From: Paludibacter sp.
Lineage (GTDB): Bacteria; Bacteroidota; Bacteroidia; Bacteroidales; Paludibacteraceae
Assembly: GCA_028692715.1 (NCBI GenBank)
Contig: JAQUWU010000006.1
Coordinates: 1-64,000, forward strand
Reading direction: 5' to 3'
Length of the DNA stretch: 64,000 nucleotides
The notes beneath the pieces were generated by a model. That model worked only from the letters and a program-made list of their open reading frames with translations, was not told where the DNA came from and did not search any database. Position numbers and translations under genes: made by a program. Positions 10,318 to 19,814 of this stretch are shown here, in pieces; within the stretch, counting starts at the first letter, position 1, and every line of letters begins with the position of its first letter.

Positions 10318-10353
10318 CCTGATATATACTTTCATCTGAAATTAAATATCAGG
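10318..10353 (-). terminator. Hairpin after the AraC gene, probable terminator
   Basis: Arms CCTGATAT (10318-10325) and ATATCAGG (10346-10353) form an 8-bp stem. On the minus strand it follows the AraC stop by about 30 bases and is followed by CTTTTGG, a weak U-tract. Confidence 0.4.
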
Positions 10354-10385
10354 TTTTATATCTGAAAGTTAGCAGAATATTTTAA

Positions 10386-11315
10386 TTAGAAATATGATTC
10401 AGAATTAACTGAATCGGTTTTAGAACCTCTGGCATATAAACGATATTCCATAGGGGTAAAACCAGTAATTTTTTTAAAAAGCGAAAAGAAATGCTCAGTT
10501 GAATTGTAATCCAACATATACGAAATTTCTTTTACAGTGTGTGAGGTACAAATTAGCAACTGTTTTGCTTTTCTAAATTTCAACTCTTGAATATATTTTG
10601 CGGGTGCATAACCGGTGTAATCTTTAAACACCTTACGAAACCACGAATAACTAATATTCAGGTTTGTTGCAAGTTCTTCAGGATTAATATTTTTATAAAT
10701 ATTTTCATTCATAATTATTTTAGCCTGTTCAATTTTCTGAGCAACTCCACCTAATTCAAAAACCTTATTTGTTGATACAGATAAGACAAGTCCTAAAATA
10801 TGCATAACGATGCCGGATAGATATTGTTGAGAACATACTTTATCGTTTTCGGCAATCTCTAGGGCTCTGGCGAATAAACTGACAAGTTCTTCATTCGAAC
10901 CAATATCAAGGAGCTGACTCTCTTTCGTAAGAAAAGAGTTTCGAACTAAGTTTTCAATTACATTTCCGTGAAAACCAATATAATACTCATTCCAGCCGGT
11001 TTCAATATCAGGATGATAACTATGCCACTGACCGGGGAAAATAATAAAAAGTTTTCCTCTTGAAATTGAAATTTCTTCTTTTGAATCGAGTTGAAGAGTG
11101 CCTTTCCCTTTTGTTATGTAAACAAACTGGTATTCACTTAATACTCTTCCTTTATTTGCATTAAAAAAATAACCTTTGGGATGTTCAGTTAAAGGATAAG
11201 GAGAGTTTGGATGTATTGATTGAAAACCTACTGTGTTAACATAAATACCAAATTTTTTATCTTTATCGCTGACTATAAGGTATTTAAATTCAGCATCAAA
11301 GTTTTCATAGTTCAT
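10386..11315 (-). CDS. AraC-family transcriptional regulator
   Basis: Cytoplasmic DNA-binding regulator of 309 residues. The N-terminal half is a cupin-like sensor (YQFVYITKGKGTLQLDSKEE, then ISRGKLFIIFPGQWHSYHP). The C-terminal ~100 residues carry the two helix-turn-helix units: INPEELATNLNISYSWFRKVFK and VKEISYMLDYNSTEHFFSLF, followed by GFTPMEYR, the AraC signature end. Such regulators sense sugars and control polysaccharide loci. It sits between the T9SS protein and the pectate lyase, with its own -7 element at 11412-11419, so it is the likely local regulator of the pectin genes. The effector is unknown. Confidence 0.92.
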   Translation of the reverse strand: MNYENFDAEFKYLIVSDKDKKFGIYVNTVGFQSIHPNSPYPLTEHPKGYFFNANKGRVLSEYQFVYITKGKGTLQLDSKEEISISRGKLFIIFPGQWHSYHPDIETGWNEYYIGFHGNVIENLVRNSFLTKESQLLDIGSNEELVSLFARALEIAENDKVCSQQYLSGIVMHILGLVLSVSTNKVFELGGVAQKIEQAKIIMNENIYKNINPEELATNLNISYSWFRKVFKDYTGYAPAKYIQELKFRKAKQLLICTSHTVKEISYMLDYNSTEHFFSLFKKITGFTPMEYRLYARGSKTDSVNSESYF

Positions 11316-11411
11316 AATAACATCAATTTTAAATAGGAATGAATAAAAATCATTTCAAAATAATTATCAATTAATCGCTCATCCAACAGTATTCAGAGAA
11401 ATTGAACCGAA

Positions 11412-11419
11412 CAAAGGTA
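11412..11419 (-). promoter_or_regulatory. -7 promoter element of the AraC gene
   Basis: The minus strand reads TACCTTTG, an exact TAnnTTTG match, about 97 bases upstream of the AraC start and downstream of the terminator at 11529-11565. The rest of the 11316-11612 gap holds nothing else I recognise. Confidence 0.45.
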
Positions 11420-11528
11420 TTAAGCAAACTTAATTTTAATGTGTAGTTTTTATTAATAAAACCAGAATATCTGATTTTATTACTTTTATTTTTGACATAC
11501 GGCGTAAATTTACTTAACCAGTAGTAAC

Positions 11529-11565
11529 AAAAAAAAAGATTCCTTGCCCAAACAGACAAGGAATC
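11529..11565 (-). terminator. Intrinsic terminator of the pectate lyase gene
   Basis: Perfect 9-bp stem GATTCCTTG/CAAGGAATC (11538-11546 with 11557-11565) followed on the minus strand by a run of nine T. It lies 48 bases after the pectate lyase stop. Confidence 0.85.
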
Positions 11566-11612
11566 TAATATGAATAGAAATCTTTTAAAATCTACCGGAA
11601 TAACTAAATTCT

Positions 11613-14450
11613 TTATTTAAATATTTTTGAAGAAAAGATTTGATTTGAATTAGTTGTCACAGTAATAATATACGCTCCTGAAGAAAGGATATCTAATCCT
11701 TTAATATTAAGAGTATTGTTTGTTATTAATTCTTTGGAATTATACTGTAATTGACCGGTTAGTGAATAAATTTCAATATATACATTCCCACTTACAATAG
11801 GTAAATTCATACTTAATTCGTTCAAAAACGGATTTGGAAAAATCTGCATATTTTTTTCTACAATAGTATTGTGGAAACCAGTTTTAAGTCCTGCATTATA
11901 ATTTTCCAAAACTTCTTCACCGGTTAGTACACCTTTATAAATTGAAACTTCATCGATTGACCCACCAAATGCATTAACAAAATTCACATTCGTATTACCA
12001 ATAACAATGTTTTCAACTTCAGTAATATTACCCGTACCATCTGTTTTTGAACCCAATAAAACACCATCAACGTATAACTTCAACATATCTGACTCAACAT
12101 CACGTATAGCAACTAAATGATGCCAAACATTATTAAAATAGGTTGAACCGGTTACATTTAAGTCCGTTTTAGTTGCATTATCATCTATAGCCCATGTTAA
12201 ACGATCTGTAGTTCCAATTTTATTATATTGTATGCCAAACCATTTCCCTGAAGCACCGGTAGCTGTATTTGCAACATGACTACCCTTATGAATCAAATAC
12301 CAATCGACAGCGCCTCCGCTTGATTTAAACCACATTTCAACAGAAAATGACTCAGCTCCTAAACTTATTGCATCATAATGGCTTTGAACCAAAGCAGCAT
12401 TAGTAGGACTGTCCGGAATTGTTACTGCATTGTTTATAACACCTTCACTCCAGGTTGGGGTGAAATTTTGCGATATTGCAGCACCCTGGACATCATTTGC
12501 AGCAGTTATTCCCGCAGTTTCATCCAATGCCCAATAAGCTACTTTTTCTCTTTCAGGTTTTTTCCCCGTAGTAAACGACCAAACATCTCCCTCTTGTTTT
12601 CCAAGTAAATTCGTTGCATCAATTCTCCAAAAATATTGAGTGGTTGGTAATACTTGAGCTGTATACGTTGCGAGTGTTGTAGCTGTAGCAACGCTTATTA
12701 AATTGTCGGTTGAAGTTCCAATATAAACATCATATTTTAATTGTCCTCCCCAATTTCCTGTAACATTTGACCATTGCAATTGTACCTGAGTATACGCTGA
12801 AATATCTGATTTGTCAACCGGAACCGGATCGGTACAAACAGCAGGTGGAGCGGCGACTCCAAGGGTAGTAGCTTTAAACGAATCTGAATAAAGCGATTCC
12901 ATACTTTCATTAATCGTTTTCAGTCTGAAATAATAAGTCGTAGTTGGATCTAAGTTTTCAATTTTATATTGAGAAAGTTCGGGTTCTAAACGAGTAACTT
13001 CTGCGAAATCGGTATTATTTGTCGATTTTTCAAGAACAATTTCGGTAGAATTTTCCGCATTATTTAACCATTTCAATAGAATAAAATTAGTGTCAATTCC
13101 TTTTAAACCTAATAATGTAGGATATTTTACAAAAGGTTTTCCGGATGTAATACTGTTGATATAAAGTTCAATATTTAAGTATCCATTTTCATTCAATGTC
13201 AATGCATCAGATGTATTATTTTTATTCAAACCGTTTCCATTTTCCCATTCATCGGGAATCCCATCGTTATCTGCATCCGGTTGTTGAATGGCAGAAAACA
13301 CATTTCCGACAGTATTTGTTAAATTTAAGTCTGCTTCACCGTTTATTAATGCACCGGTTGTTCCAAGTGAGGTCAATTCTGAAACTACATATTTATCAAC
13401 TTCATCACGTCTTGGAATTACAGGACCTACACTATCAACAATCCATTTATAAGCGTTTTCTGCAGTTAGCAAATTTGAAATTTCAGGATGTAACTTTGGC
13501 GAACCGATAAAACTATTATTATCTGCAACAAAAGTTCCTGGACCAAAATCATCCGGTACAGCCAATACGCCATTTAAAACACCATCAGTGCTATAATCTA
13601 TGTAATTATTAGCCTGGTGGATTTGAAAATATTGATTCGCCCGAACGAAAGCATCAGTTCCACCCGTACTTGGTCCTTTTATAAAGTAATTGTTCTCAAT
13701 ATCAGCCCACGAAGAACCTTCGGTATCACCCAGAATATATCCACCTCCGGAACCCCAATTGTACACTACATTATTTACATATTGATTCAATCCCTTTACT
13801 TTCGGGTTACGTGTTTTATTATCGATATATAGGTCTTTATACAATGTTACTCCACCATTTGTCTGTATTAATCCACCCGCAGAGTGAATCATAATTCCCT
13901 GACCAATAATTGAATTTTGAATGGTGATATTTCCGGGCTCAGATCCCTTACTATCCCAACTGATAGAGAAAGTCTCGTCCAAGCCCCATGTAATAGAACA
14001 ATGATCAAATATCATATCAGTTCCATTTGCAATGCCTGCAGCGTCTTTTCCCGAATCTCCTTTCAACCCCATACGAAATCGCATATATCTTACAATCACA
14101 TCTTTGGCTCCTGAAAATGAAACTCCGTTTCCATAAACAGTAATACCATCGCCGGGGGCAGTTTGACCTGCAACGGTTATGTTACCTGAGAAAATTAGTC
14201 GTGAAGTTATTTTAATCACTCCTGCAACATCAAATACAACAATTCGGTTCGGTTGACTAACCGCATCACGTAATGAACCTGTACCATTATCGTTTAAATT
14301 TGTTACATGATATATTGTAGGCGATGTAGAAGCACGAGCACCTTTTGAAAATTTGCCAAAGCCTTCAGCGCCCGGAAATGCAATAACTTGTGCTTGAATA
14401 TTAACGACACAAAAAATCGCAAAGACTATAACAAGAAATATTTTTTTCAT
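11613..14450 (-). CDS. Multidomain pectate lyase with Fn3, LamG and T9SS domains
   Basis: Predicted secreted polysaccharide lyase of about 945 residues. The start at 14450 gives a clean signal peptide (MKKIFLVIVFAIFCVVNIQA); the upstream ATG at 14516 would overlap a terminator hairpin. The first ~400 residues are a right-handed beta-helix of the pectate lyase type (IAFPGAEGFGKFSKGAR, DNGTGSLRDAVSQP, DMIFDHCSITWGLDE). Then follow DADNDGIPDEWE, a Ca-binding/thrombospondin type 3-like motif, two fibronectin III domains (TTTYYFRLKTINES; TTQYFWRIDATN), a LamG/concanavalin-like domain (YDAISLGAESFSVEMWFKSS) and a T9SS tail ending SSKIFK. It would cut pectin to unsaturated oligosaccharides that the GH105 enzyme finishes. 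Confidence 0.88.
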   Translation of the reverse strand: MKKIFLVIVFAIFCVVNIQAQVIAFPGAEGFGKFSKGARASTSPTIYHVTNLNDNGTGSLRDAVSQPNRIVVFDVAGVIKITSRLIFSGNITVAGQTAPGDGITVYGNGVSFSGAKDVIVRYMRFRMGLKGDSGKDAAGIANGTDMIFDHCSITWGLDETFSISWDSKGSEPGNITIQNSIIGQGIMIHSAGGLIQTNGGVTLYKDLYIDNKTRNPKVKGLNQYVNNVVYNWGSGGGYILGDTEGSSWADIENNYFIKGPSTGGTDAFVRANQYFQIHQANNYIDYSTDGVLNGVLAVPDDFGPGTFVADNNSFIGSPKLHPEISNLLTAENAYKWIVDSVGPVIPRRDEVDKYVVSELTSLGTTGALINGEADLNLTNTVGNVFSAIQQPDADNDGIPDEWENGNGLNKNNTSDALTLNENGYLNIELYINSITSGKPFVKYPTLLGLKGIDTNFILLKWLNNAENSTEIVLEKSTNNTDFAEVTRLEPELSQYKIENLDPTTTYYFRLKTINESMESLYSDSFKATTLGVAAPPAVCTDPVPVDKSDISAYTQVQLQWSNVTGNWGGQLKYDVYIGTSTDNLISVATATTLATYTAQVLPTTQYFWRIDATNLLGKQEGDVWSFTTGKKPEREKVAYWALDETAGITAANDVQGAAISQNFTPTWSEGVINNAVTIPDSPTNAALVQSHYDAISLGAESFSVEMWFKSSGGAVDWYLIHKGSHVANTATGASGKWFGIQYNKIGTTDRLTWAIDDNATKTDLNVTGSTYFNNVWHHLVAIRDVESDMLKLYVDGVLLGSKTDGTGNITEVENIVIGNTNVNFVNAFGGSIDEVSIYKGVLTGEEVLENYNAGLKTGFHNTIVEKNMQIFPNPFLNELSMNLPIVSGNVYIEIYSLTGQLQYNSKELITNNTLNIKGLDILSSGAYIITVTTNSNQIFSSKIFK

Positions 14451-14493
14451 TTTTAATATAACTTTAAAAGAAAGAAGTATGATTAGAAAGAAG

Positions 14494-14529
14494 AAAAGGC
14501 TGCCATCTTGTATCAATGAACAGCCTTTT
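14494..14529 (-). terminator. Intrinsic terminator of the beta-strand-repeat T9SS gene
   Basis: Perfect 9-bp stem AAAAGGCTG (14494-14502) with CAGCCTTTT (14521-14529), followed on the minus strand by a T-rich stretch. It lies about 20 bases after the stop at 14550 and before the pectate lyase start. Confidence 0.75.
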
Positions 14530-14549
14530 TTGTTATTTTAGAATAGATT

Positions 14550-16475
14550 CTACTTTAACACAATTTTTTTAGTTGAGATTTTATTGCCAGAATGTATTCT
14601 TGCAAAATAAATTCCTTTCGACAAGTTCTCAATATTTAATTGAACGTTGCGTGAGCTTACTTTATCTGTCAAAACAACCTGACCCTGTAAATTGATTATT
14701 TCAATAGCATTGATATCTGCATCTTTCGATTCTACATTTAAAATGCCTGTTGAAGGAATTGGAAAAACGTTTACATTATTAAAATAAACATCTGAAACTT
14801 TTGTTTCACCAAATTTAGCAGAGCCAACCGCTTTTACCTGAATTTGGTAGCCGGCACCGACAATTGTATCTTGTGAAACTACGAATGAAAGTGTTTCAGG
14901 GAAACCTGCAAATTCTACAATACAAGTATCACCTGCAACTTTTCTATTTGCAGTTGTTACGAGTGTAAATACATCATCGTTTTTAATATCATAAGCAGCA
15001 GCAGGTTTAACAATAATTTTATTCCCGCCAAATGTTGCAGTATTGTTTGTCGAAAGTTTATCGTAACTTGTTGCAGTTGACAATTTAAATTCAACTTTAC
15101 CCTCATTCTTAACTACTAATGGCGAGCCATAAGTACCACCGGTAATATCTCCTAACACGATCTCACCAACTTTGTCATTTCCAATTACCAATGTACCACC
15201 ATCAACTTCAAGCCTTCCGGTTAAACGACCATTTCCGCCACCAATTGCACCACTATGAATTGTCATTACATTCCCTTGTTTAACCACACCAAGACCGGTT
15301 ACATCTTCACTTACAGGCACATCAACTAAGAATGTACCTCCAAAAACTTCAACACCTGTGAAAGCAGTTGTATTGCTTTTTGTACTGGTAAATACATATT
15401 TTCCGGTACCTACTTTAAGAATACCAAAATAATTGTAACCACCTCCTCCGGTATCTTTCATTGTTATAGGACATACAACATCTGTGTTCATAGTACCAAT
15501 CATATAATATACACGTGGCGTTTGTGATTTTCCTGCACCGTAACCACCTAAGAAACACTCGTCGTTTTCGGCTTGTAGTTCACCAATTGCCCAACAACGA
15601 ACACCCGATACAGAAGCTAATCCTGCACCACCATTGATAGTCACTTTTTTATTCCAAAACAATGAATCAACTGTTTCAAAGTTAGTGTAATCCCAAGTTT
15701 TAGTTGATGGTAATACAATGCCATAATATCCCGGAGTAACACCTGACATTACATATGGTTCAACAAACACATTTCCGGTAAAATTACTCCAGTCAACAGC
15801 TACACCACCGGCCTTATTCGTTCCCAACATGGTACGCTCGCCTCCAACAGACATAACTAAATCTCCATCTCCTGAAATAGGACTTGCAAAATAACTGTAA
15901 CGCGACAGTTCTACTTTAGCAGTTACTCCTTGAGGAATTTCGAGTGGTAATGATATACTTGGAAAAGATCCTGAGGAGGTTGTTGCAAAATTTGCCGTAC
16001 CACCCTGAAAAACAATTTTACTACCAAAAATATTTGCAGTAGTTTGTTTTTCCATCTTCATAATTCCTTTTTTCAACAAAGTTCCACCAGCCATGGTATT
16101 TTTTAAATCCATAACGAGCAACCCTTCACCATCTTTGATAAATCTTCCTGTTCCGGTTAATTCGTCAGTAGTGGTAGCAGTACTACGTAAAACATAGGTT
16201 TTAGAAGCATTTACCAAAACGCTGTCAACTGTAATTGTCCCGGTAATTTTTATTGTATCGGAACCTTCAGTGGAAGTATCGTCAAAGATTGCAGAAACGC
16301 CATCAGTAAAAGTAGTAGGTATTTGATTTAACGGAAATGCTAAGGCCGGATTTAGCCAATTTGCGGTACCATAGTCCCAAATTTGATCGGTTTGAGTACC
16401 TTGCCATTTGTAAGTCTGCGAGAAAAGACCCACAGAAATCATCATAGCAAATAGAAATAAAGTAATTTTTTTCAT
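14550..16475 (-). CDS. T9SS-secreted protein with autotransporter-type beta-strand repeats
   Basis: Secreted 641-residue protein with signal peptide MKKITLFLFAMMISVGLFSQ. It then has repeats resembling the passenger-associated beta-strand repeat (for example GTGRFIKDGEGLLVMDLKNT, and LKVGTGKYVFTSTKSNTTAF), which build a beta-solenoid. The last ~75 residues (FNNVNVFPIPSTGILNVESK to KKIVLK) are a type A T9SS sorting domain. No catalytic motif is visible, so it may be an adhesin, a carbohydrate binder or a beta-helix enzyme. It lies upstream of the pectate lyase on the same strand, separated by a terminator. Confidence 0.75.
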   Translation of the reverse strand: MKKITLFLFAMMISVGLFSQTYKWQGTQTDQIWDYGTANWLNPALAFPLNQIPTTFTDGVSAIFDDTSTEGSDTIKITGTITVDSVLVNASKTYVLRSTATTTDELTGTGRFIKDGEGLLVMDLKNTMAGGTLLKKGIMKMEKQTTANIFGSKIVFQGGTANFATTSSGSFPSISLPLEIPQGVTAKVELSRYSYFASPISGDGDLVMSVGGERTMLGTNKAGGVAVDWSNFTGNVFVEPYVMSGVTPGYYGIVLPSTKTWDYTNFETVDSLFWNKKVTINGGAGLASVSGVRCWAIGELQAENDECFLGGYGAGKSQTPRVYYMIGTMNTDVVCPITMKDTGGGGYNYFGILKVGTGKYVFTSTKSNTTAFTGVEVFGGTFLVDVPVSEDVTGLGVVKQGNVMTIHSGAIGGGNGRLTGRLEVDGGTLVIGNDKVGEIVLGDITGGTYGSPLVVKNEGKVEFKLSTATSYDKLSTNNTATFGGNKIIVKPAAAYDIKNDDVFTLVTTANRKVAGDTCIVEFAGFPETLSFVVSQDTIVGAGYQIQVKAVGSAKFGETKVSDVYFNNVNVFPIPSTGILNVESKDADINAIEIINLQGQVVLTDKVSSRNVQLNIENLSKGIYFARIHSGNKISTKKIVLK

Positions 16476-16709
16476 GTTTATAATAATTTAAATTGTATAG
16501 AATTTATAGAACATACAAATTAATCAAATTAATCCAAAACACGCCCTATCCTATTTGATTGTAAGACTAACACTTTTGACCTTAATAATTTAAACTCTAA
16601 CTAATTCCATCTCCTACATCGTACAGTATAAGCATATCTCATTGATTAATAACGTTTGTTTAATTTATTGAGTTCATTTATTTCCCGGTAATAAAAATAG
16701 GTTCAAATA
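16476..16709. other. Intergenic stretch without a gene
   Basis: AT-rich 234-base gap. It must hold the promoter of the beta-strand-repeat gene and the 3' end of the nuclease-fold gene, but I see no clear -7 element, hairpin or short ORF worth calling. Confidence 0.4.
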
Positions 16710-17735
16710 CTATTTAAAGTAGAAATCGGCATAAACTGGCAAATGATCCGAAAATCCATCCTGATATTTCATTCCTACATAGGTTCTGAAAGGTTGCTTT
16801 CCCAGAAATTGTTTATCATCTTCTAGTAAAAAAGTGGCATCAAAAAAATGCACATTCTCCTGACTTGTGTAAATTGAATTATTTTTTTTCAACAGACTTC
16901 CAGATACAATTATTTGGTCTAATGCACCCCATTCACCTTGATGTTTGTTCGAACCGAATCCCTTTTTGTGTAATGCGTACATCAAATTATACAATTGATG
17001 TGTCGAAATTGAATCATTTAAAGAGATTGCCCCTAACGTTTCCAATATACTTTTGTTTATTGGAAAATCATTAAAATCTCCCATTATAACAATATTTGAA
17101 GAGTTGTTACTCGCAAGAAGGCTATCTACTTTCGTTCGTAAAACCTGTGCAACAAACATTCTTTTTTCTTCCGTCTCTAACTCCCCTCCTAACCTTGATG
17201 GAAAATGACAAACAAAAATATGCAATGTATCTCCCGTTGGTGTAATGCCTGAGGCAAATAAAATATCTCGTGTTTTACTCGAAGGTGCAAATGGAAAATT
17301 TATTGGTATAGCCTCATCATGAATAGGTTTAAACGAGCTCTGCTGGTATAATAATGCAACATCAATACCTCTTGCATCCGGTGATTCGTGATGGAGATAT
17401 TTATATTTTTGACTCCTCAAACCGGAATAGTGGGTCAGGTCAAACAAACATTTATCGCTTTCAATTTCACACAATCCCACTATAGCCGGTGTGTTCCAAC
17501 CACCGATAGCAGTTATTACACGAGCGATATTTGCCTGTTTCTTTTGATATTTTGTTGTATTCCAACCACGCATTCCACCCGATAAATATTCACTGTCATC
17601 TGTCAATGAATCATCTACACAATCAAAATAATTTTCAACATTATAACACATTATTTTGAAATTCTGCCTTTCATTATTTTGGGATAAAAGCAGAATAGAG
17701 ATATGAAGGCAGAGCAGTAAAATTATTTTCTTCAT
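16710..17735 (-). CDS. Secreted endonuclease/exonuclease/phosphatase-family protein
   Basis: Predicted exported hydrolase of the EEP superfamily, 341 residues, with signal peptide MKKIILLLCLHISILLLSQN. Conserved EEP motifs are present in order: KIMCYNVENYFD (metal-binding Asn), AIVGLCEIE (catalytic Glu), GIDVALLYQ, IFVCHFPSR, NIVIMGDFND (Asp/Asn pair) and GFSDHLPVYADF (catalytic SDH). All expected catalytic residues are seen, so it should be active on a phosphodiester or phosphate. Whether the substrate is DNA or a phospholipid cannot be told. It may help take phosphorus from extracellular nucleic acid. It is 65 bases downstream of the beta-helix lipoprotein gene and could share its transcript. 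Confidence 0.85.
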   Translation of the reverse strand: MKKIILLLCLHISILLLSQNNERQNFKIMCYNVENYFDCVDDSLTDDSEYLSGGMRGWNTTKYQKKQANIARVITAIGGWNTPAIVGLCEIESDKCLFDLTHYSGLRSQKYKYLHHESPDARGIDVALLYQQSSFKPIHDEAIPINFPFAPSSKTRDILFASGITPTGDTLHIFVCHFPSRLGGELETEEKRMFVAQVLRTKVDSLLASNNSSNIVIMGDFNDFPINKSILETLGAISLNDSISTHQLYNLMYALHKKGFGSNKHQGEWGALDQIIVSGSLLKKNNSIYTSQENVHFFDATFLLEDDKQFLGKQPFRTYVGMKYQDGFSDHLPVYADFYFK

Positions 17736-17800
17736 ACTTCAAAATTGAAAATAAAAAATTATAAAATTAATTTTAATCAGATATCATTGTACCGACCAAT

Positions 17801-19264
17801 TTATTTCCCTGGTTTCCACTCGTATGCACCTGCATCGGGTTCACCATCTTCTAACCGATTATTTCCATTTAAATCAATAGGATAACTGTTTGCAATAGTT
17901 TTATCGGCTATTCCTCTTGCTGGTGAAACCGAATCCGGAGTAAAATCGAAATAGGTATCCTTTTTATAATCGTAACGATTTCTTACAAAAACAGTATCGG
18001 TTCTTTTTGACCAACGGATGTTGGTAAATTGAGTAAAAGTTAACGAATCAGATTTTTGAATGTAGCAGTGATCAAAAACACCATTATACTGAGCCGGATA
18101 CTTACTTGCCAAACTAAATTCATTTTCAGAACTTCCGCTTATTACACAATTTCTGAAAACAGTTTCCATAAGTGCGTCTTTAGTCATATTCATGATCATA
18201 ACTGTTGGTTTTCCGTCACGAGAAACAGCTTGAACATCACTATAATTGAAAAAGTTGACGATTGTACTTTGAATAAATGTATGTTTGCCACCATTAAGGT
18301 AAACACCATAACTACTGGAATTCGATATCTCTGTATTTTCAACTGTTACGTTTCCGTTTACAACAACCAAGTTATACAATAATGAATTATGTATTTTAGA
18401 ATTTTTAATACTCAGTTCTGGCAAGGTATTTTTGTCATCATTTACAAAATAAATTCCAACATATCCGCTATTTATATTTACATGATTCAACACATGATTA
18501 CCTGTTTTTGAAAGTAAATAAATTACGCCCCATTGTCCGGCAACACTGTTATAGGGGAAAGGCGTTTCGAATTCCAACTTATCAAGCCGGTCTCCCCGCA
18601 TGATAATCGGTTGCTCAGCAGTTCCTTCAGCTTTTAAATTTCCATAAACCACTAAATCGGCATTATTATGAAAATACAATTTACATCCAGGAGCTAATGT
18701 CAGGGTTTTTGTACTGTCGATAGCAAGATACCCATAGATAAGATATGGTTTTGTGGAAGTTAATGTTGTATCATTAAGAATGTATTTATCCTTCAATAAT
18801 TCCATATTTTGACCAAAAGCCTGTAAATTAATTTTCTGAACAACACCATTCGTTAGGAAAACCAACGAATCTTCAATTAAAACTGGCGAATTTGAATTTT
18901 GGGGATCAACGGTCAGCTGCACAAAAATATACATACTGTCCTTTGCCCTGATTTCGATATCCTTGAATTCATTGTTTGCATTTAAACTTCCATCAACATT
19001 TACTTTAAAATTGGATAAAGCACCTCCACTCAATTTTATTTCACTAATATTTAGCGATGATTTATTGTTGTTGTAAACCAAAATTTTAGCCGTTGTACTT
19101 CCAATGGTCGTAAAAACAGTATCAAAAGTCAGTGAATCAGTTGAAAATTCTAACACATCGTTTGGATTAGTTGTAAACTGCTCATCGTTACACGAAGTCA
19201 CACTCACTATAAAAACAAGTGCTATAAGTAAAAAAGGATATGAAATTTTGGATATGAAATTCAT
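17801..19264 (-). CDS. Right-handed beta-helix lipoprotein
   Basis: Lipoprotein of 487 residues. The signal ends VTSC-NDEQF; the acidic residues just after the Cys resemble the Bacteroidota lipoprotein export signal for the cell surface. An Ig-like N-terminal domain (about 40-150) precedes a parallel beta-helix (about 170-450) with repeated short turns such as LNHVNINSGYVGIYFV, IKNSKIHNSLLYNLVVVN and VENTEISNSSSYGVYLNG. It ends GDPDAG-like: NGNNRLEDGEPDAGAYEWK, which is typical of choice-of-anchor/polysaccharide lyase-like surface proteins. Enzyme activity is not shown by any motif I can name. Confidence 0.75.
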   Translation of the reverse strand: MNFISKISYPFLLIALVFIVSVTSCNDEQFTTNPNDVLEFSTDSLTFDTVFTTIGSTTAKILVYNNNKSSLNISEIKLSGGALSNFKVNVDGSLNANNEFKDIEIRAKDSMYIFVQLTVDPQNSNSPVLIEDSLVFLTNGVVQKINLQAFGQNMELLKDKYILNDTTLTSTKPYLIYGYLAIDSTKTLTLAPGCKLYFHNNADLVVYGNLKAEGTAEQPIIMRGDRLDKLEFETPFPYNSVAGQWGVIYLLSKTGNHVLNHVNINSGYVGIYFVNDDKNTLPELSIKNSKIHNSLLYNLVVVNGNVTVENTEISNSSSYGVYLNGGKHTFIQSTIVNFFNYSDVQAVSRDGKPTVMIMNMTKDALMETVFRNCVISGSSENEFSLASKYPAQYNGVFDHCYIQKSDSLTFTQFTNIRWSKRTDTVFVRNRYDYKKDTYFDFTPDSVSPARGIADKTIANSYPIDLNGNNRLEDGEPDAGAYEWKPGK

Positions 19265-19319
19265 TGAATAAAAAATTGGTTTGCTGTTATTAACGGGAAA
19301 AATGTCAAATTATTTTTTG

Positions 19320-19327
19320 CAAATTTA
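19320..19327 (-). promoter_or_regulatory. -7 promoter element of the beta-helix lipoprotein gene
   Basis: The minus strand reads TAAATTTG (TAnnTTTG), 55 bases before the ATG at 19264. Confidence 0.4.
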
Positions 19328-19445
19328 CTTTAATTCTTTTGAAAGTGAAAAGTTTATATTCATATTTAGATAACGTTAAATAAATTAATACGTATCATTA
19401 GCCGATAATCATATTATTTTCTATGGCAATATCATTTTTATGGTT

Positions 19446-19453
19446 TATATTTG
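19446..19453 (+). promoter_or_regulatory. -7 promoter element of the 92-residue gene
   Basis: The plus strand reads TATATTTG, matching TAnnTTTG, 26 bases before the ATG at 19480. It is the only plus-strand promoter signal in the first 28 kb. Confidence 0.5.
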
Positions 19454-19479
19454 TATCATAAACTTTTAAAAAATGAAAC

Positions 19480-19758
19480 ATGGCAAGTAGAAGAAAACTC
19501 AAAAAAACAATTCAGTTTGTATCATCAGAATTAATAAGCGATATTTACATTCGCTGTTTAATGTCGAAAGATGTTGATTTAGAACTTGTTGAAAAAATAT
19601 CTGTCGATATAATGAAAACAAATGTAGAATTCATCTTACGTGCCAATAGACCTGATGGCAAAGATAATCCAAAATTAGTAAAAGCTTATTACAGAAACCT
19701 ATTTGCAGATTGGCAAAAGGCTATGGATATAATTACTGCCGAAATGGATAAAATATAA
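19480..19758 (+). CDS. Small conserved-looking hypothetical protein
   Basis: A 92-residue, charged, probably soluble and mainly helical protein starting MASRRKLKKTIQFVSSELIS. I do not recognise a named family, although the look (basic start, YYRNLFADWQKAMDIITAEM end) is that of a small protein kept in many Bacteroidales. It has its own -7 element and its stop codon lies in a perfect 17-bp terminator, so it is a single-gene transcript on the plus strand between minus-strand blocks. No signal peptide, Cys motif or membrane segment is seen. Confidence 0.75.
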   Translation: MASRRKLKKTIQFVSSELISDIYIRCLMSKDVDLELVEKISVDIMKTNVEFILRANRPDGKDNPKLVKAYYRNLFADWQKAMDIITAEMDKI

Positions 19759-19795
19759 AGAAAATGCGCTTTGAATCTCAAAGCGCATTTTCTTT
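19757..19795. terminator. Perfect 17-bp bidirectional terminator
   Basis: Inverted repeat of 17 bp without mismatch (19757-19773 with 19779-19795) and a 5-base loop AATCT. The A-rich and T-rich arm ends make it work on both strands, serving the 92-residue gene (+) and the acyltransferase gene (-). It begins within the stop codon of the former. Confidence 0.85.
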
Positions 19796-19814
19796 ATATT
19801 CATTTAGCACAAAA

